A stretch of 50,453 nucleotides of DNA, taken from contig LDWW01000027.1 of NCBI GenBank assembly GCA_001045525.1, positions 1 through 50,453 on the forward strand, read 5' to 3'. Both the position numbers and the translations under genes were made by a program. How positions within the stretch are numbered: position 1 is the stretch's first letter; the number at the start of each line of letters is the position of its first letter. Source of the DNA: Chitinispirillum alkaliphilum (GTDB lineage: Bacteria; Fibrobacterota; Chitinivibrionia; Chitinivibrionales; Chitinispirillaceae). Below are positions 43,756 to 50,453 of this stretch, piece after piece. The notes under the pieces are model-generated. The model did no database searches. It was given only the letters and a program-made list of their open reading frames with translations, and was not told where the DNA came from.

Positions 43756-44637
43756 TCAATTTTGATTTTGCTCGCCTTTGTCTGATTTGGGTTTGACAAC
43801 AGGCATTTTGAATTTCTTATCAGCAAATGAAGCAGATGATTTAATTTTTGTTACATCAACCTGACCGGAATAGGTGTTTTCCTCTTCCACCGCATAGTAA
43901 ATCTTGCGTTGGCCACGAATGAACTGCTGGATATAGGGATTTCGGGACTTTCTGATCTCACCGGGTGTGCCAAGAAAGATTATCTTCCCCTCATGAATCA
44001 TAGCGATCTTATCAGCAATCTTGTAGGCGGAGCTTATATCATGAGTCACAAGTATTGAGGTCATGTTTAATTTGTCACGAAGAGAGAGTACCAGATCATT
44101 GATTTTATCTGTCATTATGGGATCAAGAGCAGAAGTTGGCTCATCGTAAAGCATAATTTCAGGTTTCATTACCAGTGCTCTGGCCAACCCCACACGACTT
44201 CGCATCCCTCCGGAGAGCTCTGATGGCATTTTGAACTTAAACTCCTCCTTAAGCCCAACCATCTCAAGTGATTCACCAATTATCTTCTCAATTTGTGACT
44301 CAGTCAGATCAGTATGCTCCCTTAGAGGAAATGCCAGATTTTCCCCCACATTCATCGAATCAAAAAGCGCTGCTCCCTGAAAGAGAATACCAAAACGCTT
44401 ACGTACTTTGTCAAAATCAGCGGGTTTTGTTGTTGGTGATGATATAACTTTTCCATCAAGAGTGATCCTTCCCCCATCTGGGAATATCAGACCTATAATA
44501 TGTCTGAACAAAACCGTTTTACCGCTTCCTGATTGTCCTATAATACAAAGAATTTCACCCTTATTTATATCCATATTGATGTCATCAAGAACAACCTGAT
44601 TACCGAAATGTTTCTTGAGATGTTCAACTTTAAGCAT
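43756..44637 (-). CDS. mlaF: MlaF-type ABC transporter ATP-binding protein
   Basis: 293 residues. Walker A IGQSGSGKTVLFRH near residue 33, signature LSGGMRSRVGLARAL near residue 140, Walker B EIMLYDEPTSALDP near residue 160, H-loop VTHDI near residue 197. With the adjacent MlaE-type permease it forms the ATPase of a phospholipid transporter that maintains outer membrane asymmetry. A 45-residue Lys-rich tail (KFKMPVVKPKSDKGEQNQN) is longer than usual. No MCE-domain MlaD gene is next to it. Confidence 0.88.
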   Translation of the reverse strand: MLKVEHLKKHFGNQVVLDDINMDINKGEILCIIGQSGSGKTVLFRHIIGLIFPDGGRITLDGKVISSPTTKPADFDKVRKRFGILFQGAALFDSMNVGENLAFPLREHTDLTESQIEKIIGESLEMVGLKEEFKFKMPSELSGGMRSRVGLARALVMKPEIMLYDEPTSALDPIMTDKINDLVLSLRDKLNMTSILVTHDISSAYKIADKIAMIHEGKIIFLGTPGEIRKSRNPYIQQFIRGQRKIYYAVEEENTYSGQVDVTKIKSSASFADKKFKMPVVKPKSDKGEQNQN

Positions 44638-44683
44638 AGGTGTAGTAATCCGTTTCCTCAGAATACTGAGTTAAATTTCTATC

Positions 44684-45493
44684 TTAAAATTCTAATACCA
44701 GAAGGGCAATTAGGAAATCAAAAACTAATATAAGCACCGCAGAAACCACCACAGCCTTTGTAGTAGCATTACCCACGCCTTCTGCTCCGCCCTTGGTTTC
44801 AAAGCCGAAATGTGAACCAGTTAAGGCAATAATAGCCCCGAATACAACCGTTTTTGCCACGCCGATATACACATCCATGGAGTCGAAAAATATTCTCAAT
44901 CCACTGAAATATGCATACATGGTCATATCCACTGTAAGCCAGACTGTTAGAGCAGCGCCTATCGCAATAGCCACAAAATTTGCCCATATTACAAGGACCG
45001 GAAGCATAATCATACATGCTACAGTTTTTGGAATGATAAGATAACGAATGGGATCAAGACGTAGCACATTCATGGCATCAAGCTGCTCACTTGTTTTCAT
45101 CGACCCGACTTCAGCCGCAATTCCGGTTGCGACTCTTCCGGCCACAACCATTCCCGTAATAACAGGTCCAAGTTCTGTTATTACACTTTTACATACCAGC
45201 ACACCGAGATATCTCATCGGTATAAGTCCATCCATCTGGTAGGCAGCCTGAGTCACTGTTGCAGAGCCAAGAAAAAGGGCAATAACAGTGACCAAAGGGA
45301 GTGACTCGATGCCAAGAGTATACATGTGCTCAAGGGTGATATTTGGATTTTTCACCAACAGCGGCATTCTGATAAATGTCAACCAGCACAGATTACCATA
45401 CCTCTGCACATTGCGAAGAAATCCTGCAATCCCCTTACCCGCACTGAGCACAAAAGAACCAAACACTGCAATTAATCTCAAAGGTGCAATCAA
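44684..45493 (-). CDS. mlaE: MlaE-type ABC transporter permease
   Basis: 269 residues, with four or five membrane segments and the MlaE conserved core: SLPLVTVIALFLGSATVTQA, then ELGPVITGMVVAGRVATGIAAEVGSMKTSEQLDAM. The proposed start is a TTG that overlaps the dnaB stop as TTGA, a coupled arrangement, with AGGA just upstream. It pairs with mlaF 46 bases downstream. Substrate phospholipid is inferred from the family. Confidence 0.88.
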   Translation of the reverse strand: MIAPLRLIAVFGSFVLSAGKGIAGFLRNVQRYGNLCWLTFIRMPLLVKNPNITLEHMYTLGIESLPLVTVIALFLGSATVTQAAYQMDGLIPMRYLGVLVCKSVITELGPVITGMVVAGRVATGIAAEVGSMKTSEQLDAMNVLRLDPIRYLIIPKTVACMIMLPVLVIWANFVAIAIGAALTVWLTVDMTMYAYFSGLRIFFDSMDVYIGVAKTVVFGAIIALTGSHFGFETKGGAEGVGNATTKAVVVSAVLILVFDFLIALLVLEF

Positions 45494-46887
45494 AATCCTG
45501 CAATCTCCTCACGCTCAGACAGGTTTTCAAAACGGGCGAAATCTTTAACGAAAGCAAGATTGGCAGTACCAATAGGACCATTTCTCTGTTTTCCTATGAT
45601 AATTTCTGCTTTGCCCTTATTGTCCTCCCCATCTGGATGATACACTTCATCACGATAAACGAACATAACAATATCAGCATCCTGCTCAATTGCTCCTGAT
45701 TCCCTGAGGTCGGAAAGCTGGGGACGATGATTTCCCGTACGCTGTTCAACAGCACGGGAGAGCTGTGAGAGAGCTATAACCGGAATATCAAGCTCCTTTG
45801 CCACACCCTTGAGAGAACGACTGATCTGAGAGATTTCCTGCTGCCGACTCTCCTGCTTACCGGATGAACCCATGAGCTGAAGATAGTCCACGATCAGGAG
45901 ATCAAGTCCATGCTTAGCTTTCAGACGTCTGGCCTTTGCCCGTAACTCAAGAACAGTTATACTGGGAGTGTCATCGATGAAAATCGGGGCTTCAGCCAGG
46001 GGGCCGGCAGCCACACTTAATTTTGGAAAATCACGTTTGGGAAGAGTACCACTTCTCAGCGCATGCATGCTGACACGAGCCTCGGAACAAAGCATACGCT
46101 GAACCAACTGAGCCTTGGACATTTCAAGGGAGAATATTGCAGTGGGATGCTTATACAGAGAAGCGGCATTAAGAGTCAGTGAAAGAATAAATGCAGTTTT
46201 TCCCATAGCCGGACGCCCCGCAATAATAACCAAATCACCTTTTCCTAAACCCGTGGTCATGTCATCCAATTCTTTAAATCCTGTAGGAACACCTTTAAAC
46301 CCACCTTTGGTGTAATTCTCTATCTCCTTGAATGTATTTGAGAGCAATTCACCCGTAGACTGAAACGAACTGGCCATCTTAGCTTCTGAGATGTCATAGA
46401 TAAGTTTCTCAGCGTTATCAAGAATAACTTTGGGTTCCTGCTCGTTGTCAAAGCAATCGGTGGTAATTTCAGCAGCCACTGTTATCAGCTGTCTGAGAGT
46501 TGCTTTTTCTCTGAGGATTTCTGAATAGTACTCTATATTTCCGGAAGTTGTAATGTTTTCAACTAATTCGCTGAGGTATATCTCTTCCCCGACATCTTCA
46601 AACCAGCTTTTTTTACGAAGCGTTTCTGCGACCGAAATCACATCGATTGTTATGTTTTTCTCGAAAAGTTCTTTCATACAGCTGAAAATCTTGCGATTTG
46701 CAGATGAATAGAAACACTCTTCCTCGAGAAGCTCCAAAGCCTGAACAGCAGCTTCTCCATCTATAAGCATTGACCCTAAAATAGTCTTCTCAACATCAAT
46801 GGATTGAGGAGGAAGTCTTTTTGCAAGATTTACATCTGTAACTTTTGGTTTTTCAGTTCTACTTTTTATTGCTGCCATATATACCAT
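45490..46887 (-). CDS. dnaB: replicative DNA helicase DnaB
   Basis: 465 residues. The N-terminal domain has LPPQSIDVEKTILGSMLID, followed by the linker helix and the RecA-like core: IIAGRPAMGKTAFILSL near residue 220, LEMSKAQLVQRML, LDLLIVDYLQLM near residue 325, and LSQLSRAVEQRTGNHRPQLSDLRESGAIEQDAD. It unwinds DNA at the fork. It overlaps the udg gene upstream by 29 bases and mlaE downstream by 4. A second ATG at 46878 would shorten it by three residues. Confidence 0.96.
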   Translation of the reverse strand: MVYMAAIKSRTEKPKVTDVNLAKRLPPQSIDVEKTILGSMLIDGEAAVQALELLEEECFYSSANRKIFSCMKELFEKNITIDVISVAETLRKKSWFEDVGEEIYLSELVENITTSGNIEYYSEILREKATLRQLITVAAEITTDCFDNEQEPKVILDNAEKLIYDISEAKMASSFQSTGELLSNTFKEIENYTKGGFKGVPTGFKELDDMTTGLGKGDLVIIAGRPAMGKTAFILSLTLNAASLYKHPTAIFSLEMSKAQLVQRMLCSEARVSMHALRSGTLPKRDFPKLSVAAGPLAEAPIFIDDTPSITVLELRAKARRLKAKHGLDLLIVDYLQLMGSSGKQESRQQEISQISRSLKGVAKELDIPVIALSQLSRAVEQRTGNHRPQLSDLRESGAIEQDADIVMFVYRDEVYHPDGEDNKGKAEIIIGKQRNGPIGTANLAFVKDFARFENLSEREEIAGF

Positions 46888-47746
46888 AGCTGTTGAGAAT
46901 TTTTTGCGTTTTGATCAAATCCTGCCATGCGCTGAGTTTAAAACTCTTCTCAGCCTTCAATAAAAAACGGGGGCTGTATGTAACAATCACTGGAATTGAA
47001 TTATAGCTGTTCTGACGGTTGCGGACGCTATCCAACCCATCTTCTGTGTCAAGAACTGCTTTAACTGCAACCTCACCCATTGCCAGAATAACTTTGGGTT
47101 TCATGATATCTATTTGTTTTTCAAGCAGAGGCAAACAGGAGTCTGCTTTTCTGTGTTCAGGGACAGAATTCTGAGCCGGCCTGCACTTTAGTGCAGTAGT
47201 TACAAAGGAATCCTTGTTTCTGTCGATCTCAATTGCCTCTAACATCTTTTCAAACAAAGCTGCAATTTCACCTGAGAAGGGGATCATCGTTTTCTCATCT
47301 TCCCCTTCAGGATAATCACCGATAATCAGGAGTGCGCTTTGAATATTACCAGAACCAAACACCAGTTTTTTCCGGTTAGCACATAATTCACAGGCATTGC
47401 AATCCTTAGAACTTTTGTAAAGGTCGATAAGTTGATCACGCTTTGAAGCCTTTGGGGTTTGTTTTGAAGATGAAACGGAACCGGAAGAAAACTCATGTCC
47501 AAGTTCTTTAACCGGCTTTAGCCTGGAGAGACGGTCAATTGAATCCAATCCATCTTTTTTGATACTCTTTTTTGCACCGGGTTTCACAGAGGGTAGAGTA
47601 CCAACAGATCCAATGGGTGGAGATGTTTCAGGAACATTCTTTTTTAACAGCGATTCAGGTTTGAAATCAGAAGACAACAGAAGATGTTCCAAGCCAAGTT
47701 GCTGAAGCTGAATAAGGTATTTTCGGAACAGAGATGTGGTAATCAT
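46859..47746 (-). CDS. family 4-like uracil-DNA glycosylase with altered active-site motifs
   Basis: 295 residues. An N-terminal low-complexity region (residues 1-110) precedes the domain. Four iron-sulfur ligand cysteines appear kept: CNACELC near residue 118, CRP near residue 192, and CLP near residue 208. Canonical GEAPG reads GDYPEGEDE, PFVG reads PFSG, and the TYHP motif reads TYSPRFLL, so the motif His is replaced. It may act on another lesion or be inactive. The ATG at 47746 has AGGA upstream and lies 4 bases after the coaBC stop, while a TTG at 47773 would overlap it. It overlaps dnaB by 29 bases. Confidence 0.75.
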   Translation of the reverse strand: MITTSLFRKYLIQLQQLGLEHLLLSSDFKPESLLKKNVPETSPPIGSVGTLPSVKPGAKKSIKKDGLDSIDRLSRLKPVKELGHEFSSGSVSSSKQTPKASKRDQLIDLYKSSKDCNACELCANRKKLVFGSGNIQSALLIIGDYPEGEDEKTMIPFSGEIAALFEKMLEAIEIDRNKDSFVTTALKCRPAQNSVPEHRKADSCLPLLEKQIDIMKPKVILAMGEVAVKAVLDTEDGLDSVRNRQNSYNSIPVIVTYSPRFLLKAEKSFKLSAWQDLIKTQKILNSYGIYGSNKK

Positions 47747-47750
47747 TTGC

Positions 47751-48935
47751 TTATTTTCCTGAAATTGCTGCAATACTACTTAAAATATATGAAGCAGCTT
47801 TCAACTTGTCCATAGCAGGATATTTCTCTACCCTGCCATCAGCAAAAAGAAGATTGATTTGAGTTGATTTTTTCTCCAGGGCGGTATCAGCTCTATTGAA
47901 AACCATCATATCACATTTTTTCCTGATCATTTTTTCTGATGCACGTTCAATATTATCATCACTTTCAAGTGAAAACCCAACCAGAATTCTCCCACCTTTT
48001 CTCATCCCCAATCCTTTTAGGATATCAGGATTTGAGACAAGTTCAATAATTCTGTGATTTTCAGCCTCCCGGGATAATTTTGAATCCGAATAACTCACCG
48101 GACGATAATCGCTTACAGCCGCTGCCATTATACACACATCACAGGATTCAAATTCCCGTTCAAGGGCATCCTGCATCTGTTGGGCAGTCCGTACCGGTAC
48201 GATTCTGGCCCCCGAGGGTGGTTGCACTTTTGCAGGTCCGCTTACCATCACCACCTCAGCCCCCATATCTATAGCGACACGAGCGAGAGCGGCTCCCATC
48301 TGACCCGATGATCGGTTGGTTATAACTCTTACAGGATCAATCGGCTCTTCGGTAGGTCCGGAAGATAATAAGACCCGTTTACCATTAAATATGGAAGATG
48401 CCGTTTTTCTGTACAACAACTGATGAGCAATATCCTCAACGGGAATCATCCTTCCAGCACCTTCAACCCCACAGGCCAATTCTCCCTCATCTACAGGCAG
48501 AACTGTAATGCCTCTGCTCTTGAGCAAACCGATATTGGATTGGTTTGCACTACTGGCCCACATCACACTGTTCATAGCTGGTGCTATAATGATTTTTTCT
48601 TCAGGAATTGAGAGAGCAAGAGAAGTGAGTAGATTATCAGCGACCCCATGGGAGATTTTTGCAATGGTATTTGCAGTTGCGGGGCATACAATGAAAATAT
48701 CCGCCCATTCAGCAAGGCGGATATGATTCATATCGTAAAACTGGACCTCATCAGTATATACTGGATTTCCCGAAACTGTTCTGAGTGAAGCCTCTCCAAC
48801 AAACCCTCTGGCATTGGGTGTGAGTACAGTTTTGACTTCGCACCTTTTTTTTCTAAGAATGCGTATAAGCTGAGGAATTTTATAACCGGCAATTCCTCCT
48901 GTAATACCGATAAGGATTTTGGGTGAGGTAGCCAT
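47751..48935 (-). CDS. coaBC: bifunctional phosphopantothenoylcysteine decarboxylase/synthetase
   Basis: 394 residues. The N-terminal flavodoxin-like CoaC half has GITGGIAGYKIPQLIRIL, CPATANTIAKISHGVADNLLT and APAMNSVMW. The CoaB half has LLSSGPTEEPIDPVRVITNRSSGQMG near residue 190, AAAVSDYRP near residue 265, and a C-terminal KKCDMMVFNRAD. It performs steps two and three of coenzyme A synthesis. Its ATG shares a base with the rpoZ stop (TGATG). coaX of the same pathway lies 25 kb away. Confidence 0.96.
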   Translation of the reverse strand: MATSPKILIGITGGIAGYKIPQLIRILRKKRCEVKTVLTPNARGFVGEASLRTVSGNPVYTDEVQFYDMNHIRLAEWADIFIVCPATANTIAKISHGVADNLLTSLALSIPEEKIIIAPAMNSVMWASSANQSNIGLLKSRGITVLPVDEGELACGVEGAGRMIPVEDIAHQLLYRKTASSIFNGKRVLLSSGPTEEPIDPVRVITNRSSGQMGAALARVAIDMGAEVVMVSGPAKVQPPSGARIVPVRTAQQMQDALEREFESCDVCIMAAAVSDYRPVSYSDSKLSREAENHRIIELVSNPDILKGLGMRKGGRILVGFSLESDDNIERASEKMIRKKCDMMVFNRADTALEKKSTQINLLFADGRVEKYPAMDKLKAASYILSSIAAISGK

Positions 48936-49156
48936 CAGCTTTCAATTTCATTTTCCTGGTTTTCGACAACACGACCTTCAAACAGACGCTTTAACGCGAG
49001 AGTTGTAGGCTTATCCTCAGCACCGGTAATAATATCATTACGGATTTGATCGTTAATGAATCGCGCCTCCTTTGAGGCCATCAGTACGGCTTTGTAACGA
49101 TTAATGCCTTTTTTCTCCAACAACTCAAGATCCAGCTCATACAGATCCTTAGACAT
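48935..49156 (-). CDS. rpoZ: RNA polymerase omega subunit
   Basis: 73 residues matching omega: INRYKAVLMASKEARFIND, then PTTLALKRLFEGRV. It assists assembly of the beta' subunit. It sits 32 bases after yicC and overlaps coaBC by one base, the usual neighbourhood in many bacteria. Confidence 0.9.
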   Translation of the reverse strand: MSKDLYELDLELLEKKGINRYKAVLMASKEARFINDQIRNDIITGAEDKPTTLALKRLFEGRVVENQENEIES

Positions 49157-49188
49157 ACACTCCTCCTGTGTTTGTATATAAACAAATC

Positions 49189-50064
49189 TTACTCAATATT
49201 CTGAATTTGTTCTCTGATTTTTTCAATATTTTCCTTGAGACTTACTGACATGTGTGATATTTCGGTATCATTTGCCTTTGAACCGATTGTGTTTGCTTCC
49301 CGGTTCATCTCCTGAAGCAAAAACCCCATTCTCTTCCCTGTCGGCTCATCAAGTTTAAAGTCATCGGTAAATTTTGCCACATGCGCCCTTAGCCGAATGC
49401 ATTCCTCACTTATATCAATTTTATCTGCAATGATCGCAACCTCGGTGGCAATTCTCTGAGGGTCGACCTGGGTTTCAAGCATACTTTCTATTCGACTGTT
49501 TAAATTTTCTGAGTAGTGACTTACCCTCTCAGGGGCTCTTTTTTCTATTTTCTGTATAGTTTTTGTTATTTCTTTTAGTATCTTTTTTAAATCCTTTGCA
49601 ATAAACTCACCCTCAGTTTTACGAGTCAGCTCAAAAGCCTCTAAAGCATTCTTTATAACTGGCTTAAGATGTTTCCAAATAGTTTCATCACTGTATACAA
49701 GGGACTCGGTTTTTATCAGATCGCTAAACTGAAGCAGATCCTTTATTTCAATGTCTCCAGCCAACGAGAACTGTTTTTTAACTTCACGGAAAATATTTAC
49801 GTAATTTTCCGTTTTTTCTTTGTCCCAGGTTAACTGAGAAGTTTGGGCATCCCTGTCGCAGGAGATCAATACAGTGACACTTCCTCTGCTGATAAAAGAA
49901 CTCACTTCTTTTTTAATTTTTTGTTCGAGATTCGAGGCGAATTTTGGCTGCCTGACCTGTAGTTCTAAAAATCTGTTGTTGACTCCGCGTATTTCAACTT
50001 TATACGTTCCGGAAGGGGTATTTTGTTCGGCTAAACCGAAACCGGTCATGCTACGCATAGGCAT
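49189..50064 (-). CDS. yicC: YicC-family endoribonuclease-like protein
   Basis: 291 residues. The N-terminal YicC domain has MRSMTGFGLAE, VEIRGVNNRFLEL and SRGSVTVLIS. The C-terminal DUF1732 part has DISEECIRLRAHVAKF, then GKRMGFLLQEMNREANTIGSKAND. YicC-type proteins have been linked to RNA cleavage in other bacteria. The ATG at 50064 is chosen over a longer frame to 50205 because the extra 47 residues are Pro/Ile/Ser-rich, not family-like, and cover the likely promoter. A second ATG at 50058 is nearly equal. Confidence 0.9.
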   Translation of the reverse strand: MPMRSMTGFGLAEQNTPSGTYKVEIRGVNNRFLELQVRQPKFASNLEQKIKKEVSSFISRGSVTVLISCDRDAQTSQLTWDKEKTENYVNIFREVKKQFSLAGDIEIKDLLQFSDLIKTESLVYSDETIWKHLKPVIKNALEAFELTRKTEGEFIAKDLKKILKEITKTIQKIEKRAPERVSHYSENLNSRIESMLETQVDPQRIATEVAIIADKIDISEECIRLRAHVAKFTDDFKLDEPTGKRMGFLLQEMNREANTIGSKANDTEISHMSVSLKENIEKIREQIQNIE

Positions 50065-50453
50065 ATTTTCTGTGATCCCTCGCCGTAGGAAATTTAAGGA
50101 TGTGTATGGGGTAAACTTTATGAATATAATTGATAGAGAGATGTGAGGACAATAGAGGAGTGAGGAAATATGAGGTGGTGGGGACGGAGTTGCAATTTGA
50201 TTCATGAGGGAGGGACGGAGTTGTCTTTTTTAATTAAGTGTACCTCATAGAAACGTCGCGAATCGTCCTGCACTCGACCTACTTTAGAATCCCCCCCAAA
50301 CAGGGTGCATTGGCAGCTATGAGCAACACTAAACTCAGAATATTGTTAATTAAGTAATGATTGTTTTTTTTCTGGGTGGGGGCAATTTTTTGGGGACGGA
50401 GTTGCATTTAATAACCTCATTTTTTTAAAATCATATTGCAGCATTCCCACATC
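50065..50453. other. gene-free right edge of the window
   Basis: About 390 bases with no supported gene. It should contain the yicC promoter on the minus strand. It holds three copies of GGGACGGAGTTG. The next gene lies beyond the window. Confidence 0.5.
50181..50404 (+). repeat. three dispersed copies of GGGACGGAGTTG
   Basis: Exact copies lie at 50181-50192, 50212-50223 and 50393-50404, the first and third followed by CA(A)TTT. The motif resembles short GGGGACGGAGTTGCATTT-type tags common around REP-associated transposases in some phyla. That link is from memory of the pattern and not shown here. Confidence 0.7.

Overview
The window reads as a chromosomal segment of a diderm (LPS-bearing, Gram-negative-type) bacterium. 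Envelope genes for LPS transport (LptF-LptG), lipid transport (MlaE/MlaF), BAM (BamD) and the Tol-associated CpoB are all present. A secreted polysaccharide deacetylase ends in a type IX-secretion-like C-terminal sorting domain. Together with the GH94 phosphorylase, PPDK and an spdEFG1-type EF-G, this is most compatible with a polysaccharide-degrading member of the Fibrobacterota (Chitinispirillum-like) or a relative. The lineage is an inference from gene content, not a proven placement.

Region 1-6.4 kb is accessory. It holds 3'- and 5'-truncated remnants of a two-gene mobile element (tyrosine recombinase plus IS91-type Y2 transposase). Between them lies a nested tandem array (about 21-bp subunits in an 85-bp unit in an exact 170-bp duplication). 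After these come a small membrane protein, a NIF3-family protein and the secreted deacetylase. Region 6.3-12.2 kb is a minus-strand type VI secretion effector island: vgrG, DUF6484, DUF2169 adaptor, PAAR-like DUF4150, AHH-type nuclease toxin, Imm11-type immunity protein. A decayed second PAAR-like fragment lies immediately downstream. No T6SS core genes are in the window.

From 12.7 kb on the content is mostly core. There is a GH94 sugar phosphorylase, two minor-pilin-like genes, a GT-B glycosyltransferase, and EF-G followed by a P-loop ATPase. A compact three-way-junction RNA/terminator structure precedes birA-coaX. Then follow nnrDE, thpR, a PHP phosphoesterase and ppdK. A three-gene envelope cluster comes next: a GH57-like protein that appears to lack its catalytic residues, a membrane STAS protein and a membrane lytic transglycosylase. 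A MEMO1-AMMECR1 fusion, a small zinc ribbon, nadD, bamD and cpoB follow on the minus strand.

At 37-42 kb an LptF-LptG fusion is followed by a single-domain response regulator and a GAF-GAF-GGDEF protein. The membrane anchor of that protein is in another frame and is joined at a dnaX-type A AAA AAG slippery heptamer. The last 8 kb is one minus-strand run: yicC-rpoZ-coaBC-udg-dnaB-mlaE-mlaF-radA. Short GGGACGGAGTTG repeats lie at the right edge.

No CRISPR array, rRNA or tRNA gene was found. The points most worth following up are the frameshift in the diguanylate cyclase gene, the nested repeat array inside a broken mobile element, the T6SS effector cassette with its decayed neighbour, the three-way-junction RNA, and the GH57-like/STAS/transglycosylase cluster.
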